A stretch of 64,000 bases of DNA from Devosia elaeis (GCF_001650025.1 NZ_LVVY01000130.1:37755-101754); one strand, 5' to 3'. Counted from the first letter of the stretch, positions 14,669-23,862 are shown. The notes: generated by a model from the sequence alone, not told the origin. Numbers and translations are program-made.

Positions 14669-17236
14669 CTATTTCCCCACCTCCGCCCCCACGGCCTTGA
14701 GCATCTTGTCGGTCAGCTTCTGGCGCTGCTTGAAATAGTCGGGCCAGGCATCCTTGCCCTTGGCCCGCACAGCCGCGTCTTGCAGCGAAAAGCCGTTGGC
14801 CTGCTTGAGCCCGGGCACTTCGTCCCAGCCCAGTGGCACGGCCACCGGCGCGCCGTCCCTTGACCGGACCGACCAGGGGGAGATCGCCGTCGAGCCGCGT
14901 TCATTGCGCAGATAATCGATGAACAGCCGCCCCTTGCGCTTCGCCTTGGAGAGATTGGCCGTGAAACGATCCGGCTCGTCCTCGGCCATGCCGGCCGCCA
15001 GCGCCCGGCAGAAGGCCTTGATCTCGGGCCATTCCTTGTCGGGTTTCAGCGGCACGATCACATGGATGCCCTTGCCGCCCGAAACCATGGGATAGCTCTT
15101 GAGCCCGATATCCTCCAGCCGGTCGCGGATATCGGTAGCCGCGCCGGTAATAGCGGAAAAATCCAGCCCCTCGTCCGGATCGATGTCGAAGACCAGCCGG
15201 TCGGGCTTTTCCACCGCCGCCAGGCGCGAACCCCAGATATGCCATTCGAGCGTGTTCATCTGCGTGCCGGCCACCAGCCCCGCCAGCTCGGTGATGTAGA
15301 AATAATCCTTCTTCTCCCCGTCCTTTTCCGCGATCGGGGATGAGCGCAATTGCTCGGGAAAGCCGCCGGTATCGTGCTTCTGGAAGAAGCATTGCTTGGC
15401 CCGGCCCTGCGGGCAGCGCACCAGGCTCAGCGGACGGTTTTCGATATGGGGCAGCATGGCGGCGGCCACGTCCTCGTAATAGGCCACCAATTGCGCCTTG
15501 GTGATCCCCTGCCCGGGATAGACCACGCGGTCGGGCGAGGTGAGCCGCACGCCGAGCCGTTCGGCCACCGCCTCGCCATCGTCCAGGCTAATGGCTTTTT
15601 CCATGCGAACCTCCTTGGCGGGCTTGTCGCCGCGCAATCCGATGAAGCTGGGGTGGCGCAGGATGTCATCGGCCGTGAGTTCGGTATAGGCGATCTCGGC
15701 CACCAGCTCCGGCTTGACCCAATGCACGCCCCGCGCCCGTTCCCGCGGCACCGCCTCGAACGGGTTTTTCCGGCTGGCGAGCTTTTGCAGCCTGGCATCC
15801 ATTTCCATCAGCAAATCCTGCGAAAAGCCGGTGCCGACACGCCCGCGATAGAGCAGCCTGTCGCCGTCCCAGGCGCCCAGCAGCAGCGAGGCGAAACCCT
15901 TGCGCTTGGTGGAGGGCGACCAGCCGCCGATGACGAATTCCTGGCGCTTGAGGCATTTGATCTTGAGCCAGCTCCTGGTGCGCTCGCCGCGATAGGCGTC
16001 GTCGGCCCGCTTGGCGATGATGCCCTCATGGCCCTCGCGACACAGCGCATCCAGCACTTTCTGGCCATGGCCGGTGACATGGGAGGAATATTGCACCGGG
16101 TCCCGCCGCGCCGATTTGCCCAGCAGCTCCTGCAACAAGGCCTTGCGCTCGATCAGCGGTTTCTTGCTCAGGTCCTTGCCGTCCAGTTGCAGCAGGTCGA
16201 AGGCGAAATATTCCAGCCGCCCGCCATTGGAGAGCACATTCTTGAGGGTGGTGAAATCAGTCCGCCCCCTGGCGTCGAAGGCGCAGATCTCCCCATCGAT
16301 CAGCGCCGAACCCAGCTCGAGTTTCTGCAGCGGCTCTACCAGGGCGGAGAATTGCTCGGTCCAGTCCAGCCCGCTGCGCGTATAGAGCCGCACGCTGTCG
16401 CCATTGATGGCGGCCAGGCACCGGTAGCCGTCATATTTCATCTCGAACAGCCAACCTTCGCCCGCTGGCACGCTATCCACCAGGGTGGCCAATTGCACCG
16501 GCCGGAAGGCCGGCGCCTTGCCCTTCTTCGCCTTGGCAAGGTTCCGGGATGTCTCGTAGGCTTGGTCCGCCTTCTCGCTGTCGGAATGCCAGACGGCCTC
16601 GGCCGGCACGTCGGTCTTCTTCGCCGGCGCGGCGCCGGCGGCGATGCCCTTGAAATCGCGCCCGCTCGCCACCGAGCGGGTGAACCGCGTCGTCAGCGCG
16701 TCCTTGTCGCGGGCATAGGAATCGCGATGCTTGATCAGCAGCCAGTTTTCCCGGTCGGGGCCGGAGCGGCGCTTGGTGTCGCGCCCCTTCATATGCACCA
16801 GCACCCATTCGCCCTTCATCCGCTCGCCGAACAGGCGGATTTTGAGGTCGCCGCTGTCCAGTCCCTCATGCGGGTCGCCGATCGGCTCCCAGGTGCCGCG
16901 ATCCCACAGCATCACCGTGCCGCCGCCATATTCGCCTTCGGGAATCGTGCCTTCGAACCCGCCATATTCGAGCGGATGGTCCTCGACCCGCACCGCCAGG
17001 CGCTTGTCGCCGGGATTGTTGGACGGCCCCTTGGTCACCGCCCAGCTTTTCAGCACCCCGTCGAGCTCGATGCGGAAATCGTAATGCAGCCGCGTGGCGT
17101 CATGCTTCTGCACTACGAAAGCGCCCCGCCCCGCCTTGCCCGCCCGGGGCGCGGCCCCGGCCGGCTCCTGCGTCTTGGTGAAATTGCGCTTGGCCTTGTA
17201 ATCCTTGAGCAGGTCCTGGGGAGATTTCATGGACAA
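14669..17236 (-). CDS. ligD: Multifunctional ATP-dependent DNA ligase D (NHEJ)
   Basis: The 855-residue enzyme repairs double-strand breaks together with Ku. Domain order is phosphoesterase (about residues 37-160; FVVQKHDATRLHYDFRIE with the metal-binding His, Asp), ligase (from about 245; EMKYDGYRCLAAI with the AMP-binding Lys near 267; the OB part follows RGVHWVKPELVAEIAY) and a polymerase/primase domain (from about 560; DRVVYPGQGITKAQLV, catalytic FDIDPDEGLDFSAI). This PE-LIG-POL order is common in alphaproteobacteria. The gene is complete although the prophage lies directly beside its stop. Ku lies upstream in the same direction, 220 bases away. Confidence 0.96.
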   Translation of the reverse strand: MSMKSPQDLLKDYKAKRNFTKTQEPAGAAPRAGKAGRGAFVVQKHDATRLHYDFRIELDGVLKSWAVTKGPSNNPGDKRLAVRVEDHPLEYGGFEGTIPEGEYGGGTVMLWDRGTWEPIGDPHEGLDSGDLKIRLFGERMKGEWVLVHMKGRDTKRRSGPDRENWLLIKHRDSYARDKDALTTRFTRSVASGRDFKGIAAGAAPAKKTDVPAEAVWHSDSEKADQAYETSRNLAKAKKGKAPAFRPVQLATLVDSVPAGEGWLFEMKYDGYRCLAAINGDSVRLYTRSGLDWTEQFSALVEPLQKLELGSALIDGEICAFDARGRTDFTTLKNVLSNGGRLEYFAFDLLQLDGKDLSKKPLIERKALLQELLGKSARRDPVQYSSHVTGHGQKVLDALCREGHEGIIAKRADDAYRGERTRSWLKIKCLKRQEFVIGGWSPSTKRKGFASLLLGAWDGDRLLYRGRVGTGFSQDLLMEMDARLQKLASRKNPFEAVPRERARGVHWVKPELVAEIAYTELTADDILRHPSFIGLRGDKPAKEVRMEKAISLDDGEAVAERLGVRLTSPDRVVYPGQGITKAQLVAYYEDVAAAMLPHIENRPLSLVRCPQGRAKQCFFQKHDTGGFPEQLRSSPIAEKDGEKKDYFYITELAGLVAGTQMNTLEWHIWGSRLAAVEKPDRLVFDIDPDEGLDFSAITGAATDIRDRLEDIGLKSYPMVSGGKGIHVIVPLKPDKEWPEIKAFCRALAAGMAEDEPDRFTANLSKAKRKGRLFIDYLRNERGSTAISPWSVRSRDGAPVAVPLGWDEVPGLKQANGFSLQDAAVRAKGKDAWPDYFKQRQKLTDKMLKAVGAEVGK

Positions 17237-17337
17237 CGCTCCACGAAGGTCACCGCCCTCGGCCTATCCATCCCGCAGATCGCAACCCTTGGCCTCTCCT
17301 CCCAGATCGCAGCCTTTGGCCCCTCCTCCCCACAAAT

Positions 17338-17424
17338 CGTCACCCTCGGGCTTGACCCGAGGGTCCTGTCCTTTCGACGCATCAGCAACGTAAAGACCCC
17401 TCGGGTCAGGCCCGAGGGTGACGA
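17338..17424. repeat. Extragenic palindrome pair, family A (CACCCTCGGG type)
   Basis: Left unit CGTCACCCTCGGGCTTGACC... ends at 17363; right unit CCCTCGGGTCAGGCCCGAGG... at 17398-17424 is its inverted copy. Each unit is itself palindromic (CCCTCGGG ... CCCGAGGG). Another such pair is at 47118-47203 and a single unit begins at 63951. It fills the ku-ligD gap; the shorter CGCAGATCGCAACCCTTGG-like repeats at 17273-17330 are a further small local repeat. Confidence 0.8.
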
Positions 17425-17456
17425 CCGGGAACGGAAACTGCTGGCGCGCATCATCG

Positions 17457-18299
17457 TCAGCTCGCCTTCTTCCGCGCCGGCGTCTTCTTGCCCGTCGCCT
17501 TCTTTCCACCCTCCAGGCTTTCCTTGAGCGCCGCCATCAGGTCCACCACGTTCTCCCCGCTCGGCCGTTCCGGCGCCTCGTCCTCTTTGGCTTTGATCTT
17601 GCGGCCCTTGGCCTTCATCTTGCGCGCAATCAGCTCGCGCAGCGCATTCTGGTAATGGTCCTTGAAGGCGCCGGCATCGAAGGGCGCCGTTTTCTTCTCG
17701 ATCAGCGCCGTCGCCACCTCGAGCAGGTCGGCCTCGGCCTTCTTGCCCGAGATTTGCGAGAAGAAGGGGTCCGCCTTGCGGATTTCGTCCTCGTAATGCA
17801 GCGTTTCCAGCATAAGCCCGGTGCCGCTGGGTTTGATGGCCGCCAGATATTCCTTGCCGCGCATGGAGAGCTGGCCCAGCCCGACCTTCTCGGTCTTGCG
17901 CAGGGCGTCGCGGATGACCCGGAAGGCGTCCTCGGCCAGTTCGTCCGTCGGCACGACGAAATAGGATTTGTCGTAATAGATCGGGTCGATCTCGCAGGCG
18001 CCGACGAACTGGGTCAGCTCCAGCGTCTTGCGCGTCTCCAGCTTGACCGCGTCGATCTCGTCGTCGGTGAGCAGGACATAATCGCCCTTCTCATATTCAA
18101 AACCCTTGATGATCTCGTCCTTGTCCACCGGCCCGACGCCGGCCACCACTTTTTCATAATGGATCGGCTTGCCGGTTGGCTCGTGGATTTGCCGGAAACT
18201 CGGCTTGGCGCCGGTCTTGGCGGCGCTGAACAATTCGACGGGGATGGCGACCAGCGACAGGCGGAGCTGGCCTTTCCAGATCGGGCGGGAGGCGGGCAT
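17457..18299 (-). CDS. ku: Ku protein (NHEJ end-binding)
   Basis: The 280-residue homodimeric Ku binds DNA ends and recruits LigD. The core is typical: RPIWKGQLRLSLVAIPVELFSA at the start, VDKDEIIKGFEYEKGDYVLL, TDELAEDAFRVIRDALR and KVGLGQLSMRGKEYLAAIKP. The C-terminal tail (about 240-280) is Lys-rich and presumably contacts DNA and LigD. It is transcribed away from topoisomerase IB; ligD is downstream. Confidence 0.96.
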   Translation of the reverse strand: MPASRPIWKGQLRLSLVAIPVELFSAAKTGAKPSFRQIHEPTGKPIHYEKVVAGVGPVDKDEIIKGFEYEKGDYVLLTDDEIDAVKLETRKTLELTQFVGACEIDPIYYDKSYFVVPTDELAEDAFRVIRDALRKTEKVGLGQLSMRGKEYLAAIKPSGTGLMLETLHYEDEIRKADPFFSQISGKKAEADLLEVATALIEKKTAPFDAGAFKDHYQNALRELIARKMKAKGRKIKAKEDEAPERPSGENVVDLMAALKESLEGGKKATGKKTPARKKAS

Positions 18300-18428
18300 G
18301 GCAAAGTCCTGATGACGACACTTGCCTGTTCAACGCCCCATGCGTCCCCGCGTTCCGGCCTTCACCTTTGTGCGCATGGGGGAACGCATCGCCCGTCCTC
18401 CTCATTTCGGGAGCAAAGGGAGCGCTCC

Positions 18429-19472
18429 ATGCGACTGGCACGGCAGGTTCTGGACCGGATGCGGACCGAGGAGATCGGGCCGGCCCCGGCATTGGCCTTT
18501 TCCTCTGACGAAGATTCCGGCTGGCGCCGCCAGAAGCGGGGCGCCGGCTTTTCCTATGCCGATGCGCAGGGCAATCGCCCCTCGGGAGAGGACCTGGCGC
18601 GCATCCGCGCCCTCGCCATTCCCCCCGCCTGGCGGGAGGTATGGATTTGCAAGGACGCCAACGGCCATATCCAGGCCACCGGCCGCGACGAGAAGGGCCG
18701 CAAGCAATATCGCTATCACCCCGGCTGGACCGAGCATCGCAGCACCACCAAGTTCCATACGCTCACCGATTTCGCCCGCGCCCTGCCCGGCCTGCGCGCG
18801 CAGGTGGACAGCGATCTGCGCCGCCGCACGCTGGATTATGAGCGCGTCGTCGCCTCGGTGGTCTGGCTGCTCGACAACAGCCTGATCCGCGTCGGCAATC
18901 CCGCCTATGCCCGCGACAACAAGAGCTTCGGGCTGACCACACTGCGCAATCGCCATGTGGAGATCACCGGCGCCAATCTGCATTTCCACTTCAAGGGAAA
19001 GTCGGGCAAGCAATGGAAGCTGCAATTGGCCGATCGGCGCATCGCCAACCTGCTCAAGAGCCTGCAGGACATGCCGGGCCAGCACCTGTTCCAATATGAA
19101 GACGAAGCCGGCCGGTCGGCGATTTCCTCGCGCGACGTCAACGATTACATCGCCGCCTTTGCCGGGCCCGATTTCACCTCCAAGCATTTCCGCACCTGGG
19201 CCGCGAGCGTGCGCGCCTTCGGGCTGTTCACCGCCACCGAGTTGCCCGAGACCAGGACCACCCAGACCCGCACCGTCAACGCCCTCATCGACCAGGTCGC
19301 GGCGCGGCTGGGCAATACGAGAGCCGTATGCCGGCAATGCTACATCCACCCGGCCATTCCCGAAGCCTGGCAGAACGGCGAATTGCGGCGCTCGGGCCGG
19401 CTGAAGCCGGTGCCCGGGCTGGACGAGGACGAGGTGGAAACCGCCGCCTTCCTGCGGCGGCTGGGGAAATAG
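18429..19472 (+). CDS. DNA topoisomerase IB (poxvirus type)
   Basis: The 347-residue enzyme relaxes supercoils by nicking one strand through a 3'-phosphotyrosine. Motifs: RVGNPAYARDNKSFGLTTL (catalytic Arg region), HFHFKGKSGKQWKLQL, SKHFRTWAASVRAFG, and VCRQCYIHPAIPEAW with the active-site Tyr. The ATG at 18429 was selected because AAAGGGAG lies 6-13 bases upstream; a much longer in-frame extension covers the opposite strand of ku and is rejected. It is divergent from ku, a frequent neighbourhood in this group. Confidence 0.95.
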   Translation: MRLARQVLDRMRTEEIGPAPALAFSSDEDSGWRRQKRGAGFSYADAQGNRPSGEDLARIRALAIPPAWREVWICKDANGHIQATGRDEKGRKQYRYHPGWTEHRSTTKFHTLTDFARALPGLRAQVDSDLRRRTLDYERVVASVVWLLDNSLIRVGNPAYARDNKSFGLTTLRNRHVEITGANLHFHFKGKSGKQWKLQLADRRIANLLKSLQDMPGQHLFQYEDEAGRSAISSRDVNDYIAAFAGPDFTSKHFRTWAASVRAFGLFTATELPETRTTQTRTVNALIDQVAARLGNTRAVCRQCYIHPAIPEAWQNGELRRSGRLKPVPGLDEDEVETAAFLRRLGK

Positions 19473-19504
19473 CCTTTGAGGCTTTCAAGAAAAGCAAAAA
19501 GAAA

Positions 19505-19528
19505 AAGGCCGGTGTCGCCACCGGCCTT
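19505..19528 (-). terminator. Intrinsic terminator of bioY
   Basis: Read on the minus strand, the arms AAGGCCGGTG and CACCGGCCTT (10 pairs, four-base loop) are followed by a T-rich run (complement of AAAAAGAAAAA at 19496-19506). It ends transcription from bioY and, lacking a T tract on the plus side, is not a strong terminator for the topoisomerase gene. Confidence 0.85.
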
Positions 19529-19552
19529 CTGCAATCTCCAGGCTCGAAACGC

Positions 19553-20167
19553 TCAGCGCTTGGCCGAGAACAGTCCCCAGAGCCCGGTCACCGTCAGCGC
19601 AGCGAAGGCCATCTTCAGGACATCCCAGACGATGAAGGGCTGCACGGCACGGGCAAAGGCCGAGCCGACGACATTGGACTGGTCCACCCATTGGGCAGCG
19701 CCGGCCATGGACATCAGCCAGACGAAGCCGAAGGCATAGAGTACGACAGTGGCGCCGAGCATAACGGCGAAAAGCGTCAGCGGACGAGCCGAAGCGCCGC
19801 GATCGGCGGCATGGCCGATAATGGCGGCCTGGGCCAGGAAGCCGAGCAGGAAACCGCCCGAGGGGCCGAGCAGATAGGCAGCGCCGCCGCCGACGGCAAA
19901 GACCGGCAGGCCGAAAGCGCCCTGGGCCAGGTAGAGGGCCACGGTGGCGACCGCGATGCGCATGCCGAAGGCCGCGGCCAGCGCCGCGATGGCGAAGCTC
20001 TGCAGCGTCACCGGAACCGGCCAGACCGGCACGTTGATCTTGGCGGCGGCAGTGATGAGCAGGGTGCCCAGCACGACGATCGCACCATTGATCGCCAGCT
20101 TGGCGACATCACCCTTGGGCTGGAATACGCCGAGCAGCGTATTGGGCGTGGTCAAAGTCACGGCCAT
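19553..20167 (-). CDS. bioY: Biotin transporter S-component BioY
   Basis: A 204-residue membrane protein with about six hydrophobic helices and the BioY mark GGGAAYLLGPSGGFLLGF. It captures biotin at the membrane, either alone or with an energy-coupling module; no BioM/BioN genes are adjacent, so it may act alone. The ATG at 20167 has GGAAGG on the minus strand just upstream. An intrinsic terminator follows. No riboswitch was seen upstream. Confidence 0.93.
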   Translation of the reverse strand: MAVTLTTPNTLLGVFQPKGDVAKLAINGAIVVLGTLLITAAAKINVPVWPVPVTLQSFAIAALAAAFGMRIAVATVALYLAQGAFGLPVFAVGGGAAYLLGPSGGFLLGFLAQAAIIGHAADRGASARPLTLFAVMLGATVVLYAFGFVWLMSMAGAAQWVDQSNVVGSAFARAVQPFIVWDVLKMAFAALTVTGLWGLFSAKR

Positions 20168-20261
20168 TTCGTACCTTCCATGCGTAAAGTGAATGCCTGC
20201 CCCGATCGGAGCCAGGATCATTCCGTCCCTGGCTTCTTACTTTCTCGTTATCGTTCGTGCA

Positions 20262-21173
20262 ATGGCAAGCTCCGCTCCGGCCCTCCACTTCGACACAGAC
20301 TTTCGTCCCCATGTCGGGCAAGCCGTGCCCCAGGCGCCGGGCGTCGTCCGCGTCACCGCGCCCAATGCCTCGCCCTACACGTTCACCGGCACCAACAGCT
20401 TCCTCATCGGCCGGGAAAAACTGGCGCTGATCGATCCCGGCCCCGAGGACGAGCGCCACGAATCCGCCCTCAGGGCCGCCATGGCCGGCCGTCCGCTCAC
20501 CGCCATAATCCTCACCCATACCCATCGCGATCACAGCGCCGCCGCCGCCAGATGGCGCCGCGACACCGGCGCCCCGCTCTGGTTCGGCGGGCCACACCGG
20601 CTGTCCCGCCCCCTGCGCCGATTCGAGCGCAACGCCCTGCGCAATTCCGCCGATTGGGATCTGGTGCCGGACCGCACTTTGCTCGATGGCGAAACCGTCG
20701 TAGCGGGCGATCTCGGCCTCGTCGTCCACGCCACGCCGGGTCATTGCGCCAATCACCTCGCCTTCGGCCTCGCCGGCACCGACATCCTGCTCTCGGGCGA
20801 CCATGTCATGGGCTGGAATTCCACCCTGGTCTCGGCGCCCGACGGCTCGATGGCCGATTATTTCGCCTCGCTCGACAAGCTCATCGCCCTGCCCTACCGG
20901 CTTTATCTCCCCGCCCATGGCGGCCCCATCGCCGACGGCCCAGCCCACGCCACCGCCCTCAAGGCCCATCGACAGATGCGCAACGAACAGGTGATCGCCG
21001 CAGTGCGAAACGGCGCAAGGACCATCGGGGCCGTCGTCGACGCCATCTACCCCACCCAGCCGGCCAAAGTCCGGCGCGCCGCGGCCATGACCATCGGCGC
21101 GCATATGGAATATCTGGAAGCGCGGGGAGAGTTGCGGGTAAAGCGGGGACTGTTCGGGTTTCGTTTGGGCTGA
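20262..21173 (+). CDS. MBL-fold metallo-hydrolase (LACTB2-like)
   Basis: The 303-residue protein carries the metallo-beta-lactamase-fold metal motifs: THTHRDH (HxHxDH, Zn site), TPGHCANHLAF, SGDHVMGW and PAHGG. The C-terminal part (RTIGAVVDAIYP ... ARGELRVKRG) is a winged-helix-like end typical of the LACTB2 group, which includes RNA endonucleases and thioesterase-like hydrolases, so the substrate is unresolved. The ATG at 20262 was chosen because upstream residues lie over the bioY promoter region. It diverges from bioY. Confidence 0.88.
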   Translation: MASSAPALHFDTDFRPHVGQAVPQAPGVVRVTAPNASPYTFTGTNSFLIGREKLALIDPGPEDERHESALRAAMAGRPLTAIILTHTHRDHSAAAARWRRDTGAPLWFGGPHRLSRPLRRFERNALRNSADWDLVPDRTLLDGETVVAGDLGLVVHATPGHCANHLAFGLAGTDILLSGDHVMGWNSTLVSAPDGSMADYFASLDKLIALPYRLYLPAHGGPIADGPAHATALKAHRQMRNEQVIAAVRNGARTIGAVVDAIYPTQPAKVRRAAAMTIGAHMEYLEARGELRVKRGLFGFRLG

Positions 21174-21223
21174 GCTGACGCCATTCATCGACTGAAACGG
21201 CAGTCACCGTCACTCAATTTTTT

Positions 21224-21298
21224 CGTCATTGCCGGGCTTGTCCCGGCAATCCATCTTACCGTGTGTATGGACCACCGGGACAAGCCCGGTGGTGACGG
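21224..21298. repeat. Extragenic palindrome pair, family B (GCCGGGCTTG type)
   Basis: Unit CGTCATTGCCGGGCTTGTCC, then an inverted unit ACCGGGACAAGCCCGGTGGT some 30 bases on. A nearly identical pair is at 52267-52339. It occupies the 167-base gap between the convergent MBL-fold and aroC genes and could fold as RNA from either side. Confidence 0.75.
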
Positions 21299-21340
21299 TG
21301 GTGGGGATATGTCGCCATCTTGGCTCGGCAGTGAACGCCC

Positions 21341-22456
21341 CTAGTTCCGCTGAAACCCCACGCCGCCTTCGCGCCCGGTCTGTCCCCGGTGCCGCAGCAT
21401 GTGGTCGGCCAGCACCAGCGCCATCATCGCCTCGCCCACCGGCACGGCGCGAATGCCCACGCAGGGGTCGTGACGGCCCTTGGTGATGATATCGGTGTCC
21501 TCGTTGGCCGTGGTCACGGTCTGGCGCGGCGTCAGAATGGAGGATGTCGGCTTGACGGCGAAGCGGCAGACCACCGGGTCGCCATTGCTCACCCCGCCCA
21601 GAATGCCGCCGGCATGGTTGGAGAGGAAATAGGGCCGCTCGGCCCCTGCCCGCATCTGGTCGGCATTTTCCACGCCGGTCAGGCCCGCCGCTTCGAAGCC
21701 GGCGCCGATTTCCACCGCCTTGACCGCGTTGATGCTCATCATCGCCGAGGCCAGATCGGCGCTGAGCTTGCCATAGATCGGCGCGCCCCAGCCGGCCGGC
21801 ACGCCCTCGGCCACCACCTCGATCACCGCCCCGGCCGAATTGCCGTTCTTGCGCAAGCCGTCGAGATAATCGGCCCAGAGTTCGGCCGCCTTGGCATCGG
21901 CGCAGAAGAACGGGTTTTCGCCCACCTGGTCCCAGTCGAAATTGGCATAATCGATCTTGTGCGGCCCCATCTGCACCAGGCTCGCCCTTATCGTCACGCC
22001 CTTGAGCACCTGCCGCGCCACCGCGCCGGCGGCCACCCGCGCCGCCGTCTCGCGCGCCGAGGTGCGTCCGCCGCCGCGATAATCGCGGATGCCGTATTTC
22101 TGGTCATAGGTGTAATCGGCGTGGCCGGGCCGATATTTGTCGCGGATGTCCGAATAATCCTTGGAGCGCTGGTCGGTATTCTCGATCAGCAGCGAAATCG
22201 GCGTACCGGTGGTGCGCGGCCCGTCGGTGCGCTCATCCTCGAACACGCCGGAGAGGATTTTGACTTCGTCCGCCTCGCGGCGCTGGGTCGTATATTTGCT
22301 CTGCCCCGGCTTGCGGCGGTCGAGATCGGCCTGGATCATCTCCGGCGTCAGCGCGATGCCCGGCGGGCAGCCATCCACCACCACGCCCAAGGCCGGCCCA
22401 TGGCTCTCGCCCCAGGTGGTGAAACGGAAAAGATGCCCGAACGTATTGAAAGACAT
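21341..22456 (-). CDS. aroC: Chorismate synthase
   Basis: A 371-residue enzyme that converts 5-enolpyruvylshikimate 3-phosphate to chorismate with reduced FMN. Motifs: [17 protein letters not shown] near the N-terminus, [33 protein letters not shown] and [13 protein letters not shown], all signature regions of the family. Length is normal (350-390). The ATG at 22456 begins MSFNTFG, the common start in this group. Confidence 0.97.
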   Translation of the reverse strand: MSFNTFGHLFRFTTWGESHGPALGVVVDGCPPGIALTPEMIQADLDRRKPGQSKYTTQRREADEVKILSGVFEDERTDGPRTTGTPISLLIENTDQRSKDYSDIRDKYRPGHADYTYDQKYGIRDYRGGGRTSARETAARVAAGAVARQVLKGVTIRASLVQMGPHKIDYANFDWDQVGENPFFCADAKAAELWADYLDGLRKNGNSAGAVIEVVAEGVPAGWGAPIYGKLSADLASAMMSINAVKAVEIGAGFEAAGLTGVENADQMRAGAERPYFLSNHAGGILGGVSNGDPVVCRFAVKPTSSILTPRQTVTTANEDTDIITKGRHDPCVGIRAVPVGEAMMALVLADHMLRHRGQTGREGGVGFQRN

Positions 22457-22505
22457 GGCGCAGCCCCTTGGATTGTGCGCTTTCTAGGCAGCGCCCGGCC
22501 CGAGG

Positions 22506-22913
22506 TCAATCGAGCCAGTTCTCGACGCGAAGACCGGGCACGCGGGAAAATTCACGGATATTGTCGGTGGCGAGCGGCAAATCCAGGGCAAGAGCGTGCG
22601 CCGCAATGAGCAAATCGTTCGCCCCTATCGGCGTGCCTTGTCGCTCCAGATAGGCGCGAATATCGGCATAGGCCGCGTCCACCGGTGCGTCGAGGGCCAA
22701 CACCGTCATCCGGGTCAATACCCATTCGATCTGGTCATGCAGCCTGGCGGAGCCAATCTTGGCCGCTCCGAAGCGCAGCTCGCTCACCGCGATGATCGAG
22801 ATTCCCACACTGCGTACGCTTTGGCTCCGCATCCTTTGCGCGGTTTTACCCTCTGGATACCGCATGAAATGCGACGCGATATTGGTATCCACCATAATCT
22901 CGACGTCGCTCAA
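22506..22913 (-). CDS. VapC-type PIN-domain ribonuclease toxin
   Basis: A 135-residue PIN-domain protein. Acidic metal-binding residues are visible in MVDTNIASHF (Asp near the N-terminus), VSELRFGA (Glu), and NDLLIAAHAL plus ATDNIREF (Asp residues). Relatives cleave tRNA or rRNA and are held inactive by the upstream antitoxin. The ATG overlaps the antitoxin stop in ATGA, as in most vapBC pairs. Confidence 0.88.
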   Translation of the reverse strand: MSDVEIMVDTNIASHFMRYPEGKTAQRMRSQSVRSVGISIIAVSELRFGAAKIGSARLHDQIEWVLTRMTVLALDAPVDAAYADIRAYLERQGTPIGANDLLIAAHALALDLPLATDNIREFSRVPGLRVENWLD

Positions 22914-23194
22914 AGTTCGATGTCGTCCAGCGGTAGCAGCCCTTCATCGACATCGGGCCATTCCACGTCGATCGTCTCCATCTGATCGAACAATTCGGCC
23001 CAGGTTTGTGGTGCCTTTCGTTCGGCGACGGCCGGCTCGATAATCAACCGGTCGCCATCCTTGCGAATGGTGACTTCGCCCCTGGGAAACTCAAAGCCGG
23101 CCGGCACGACAAAAACCTGTGCGCCATCCTCTTCCTCGCGCAACTGGACTGTCGTGCCCTCAATCACTCTGATCTCGTTCACAGGCGCCTCCAT
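22910..23194 (-). CDS. VapB-type antitoxin
   Basis: A 94-residue acidic protein immediately upstream of the PIN toxin and overlapping it by four bases. The N-terminal half is strand-rich (VQLREEEDGAQVFVVPAGFE, FPRGEVTIRKDGDRLIIEP), like the AbrB/MazE-type DNA-binding fold of VapB; the acidic C-terminus (DPDVDEGLLPLDDIEL-like) would wrap the toxin. Start either ATG 23194 or GTG 23182. The promoter is expected just upstream in the 47-base gap to the histidine phosphatase gene; no obvious operator palindrome was seen. Confidence 0.8.
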   Translation of the reverse strand: MEAPVNEIRVIEGTTVQLREEEDGAQVFVVPAGFEFPRGEVTIRKDGDRLIIEPAVAERKAPQTWAELFDQMETIDVEWPDVDEGLLPLDDIEL

Positions 23195-23241
23195 CGGCTC
23201 ATGTCCCCACAAGATAAGCCCGATCCGACCCCGCAACAAGT

Positions 23242-23862
23242 TTACACGTCGCCGGCGCCGATCAGTTCCATCCGGCCAGGCGTGAAATGCATGATCACGT
23301 CCTGGGGCGGGGCCCAGTTGATAACGTCGACGATCGGCGCCCTTTCGATCAGCACGCGCAGCGTCCGGGCGATGCCGCCATGGGCCACCACCACCGAGGG
23401 GCCGTTGAGCACGCCGGCAAATTCGACCAGCCGGGCTTCGACATCGCGATAATTCTCGCCGTTTTCGGGCCGGAAATCCCAATAGGTTTCGTCCCGCTCG
23501 CCCGGCGCGCGCGCCAGGTTGGCCGGCAATTCCTCGTGCAGGCTCCCCTCCAGCACGCCGAAGCTGATTTCCATCAGCCGCACGTCATATTGCACCTCCG
23601 GCAGGTGCTGGGAAAATCCCAGCCGCACCCGATCCATGGTCTCGCGCGTACGGCCCAGCGGGGAGGCGTGCCATTCGAAATCCTGTGGCTTCAGTCCGCG
23701 CGCCTTGAACAGGGCCGCCAATGTCCGGCCGTTCTGGCTGGCCTGGCCCCGGCCCTTTTCATTGAGCGGAATGTCCTTGCGGCCCTGATAACGGCGTTCT
23801 GCGTTCCATGGCGTTTCGCCATGCCGGATGAAATAGATTTCCGGCCAGACCAGGGAAGTCAT
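23242..23862 (-). CDS. Histidine phosphatase family protein
   Basis: The 206-residue protein starts with the catalytic RHGET motif (residues 13-17, IYFIRHGETPWNAERRYQG) and has the second His in VVVAHGGIARTLR. These belong to the phosphoglycerate-mutase superfamily of phosphatases. The substrate cannot be assigned. It is divergent from the FAD oxidase gene that starts 117 bases away. Confidence 0.9.
   Translation of the reverse strand: MTSLVWPEIYFIRHGETPWNAERRYQGRKDIPLNEKGRGQASQNGRTLAALFKARGLKPQDFEWHASPLGRTRETMDRVRLGFSQHLPEVQYDVRLMEISFGVLEGSLHEELPANLARAPGERDETYWDFRPENGENYRDVEARLVEFAGVLNGPSVVVAHGGIARTLRVLIERAPIVDVINWAPPQDVIMHFTPGRMELIGAGDV

Noticed and set aside
15350..17527. 725-residue plus-strand frame over ligD
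   Set aside because: It is entirely opposite a gene with clear ligase and polymerase motifs. Composition is typical of antisense to a high-GC gene and no domain is recognisable.
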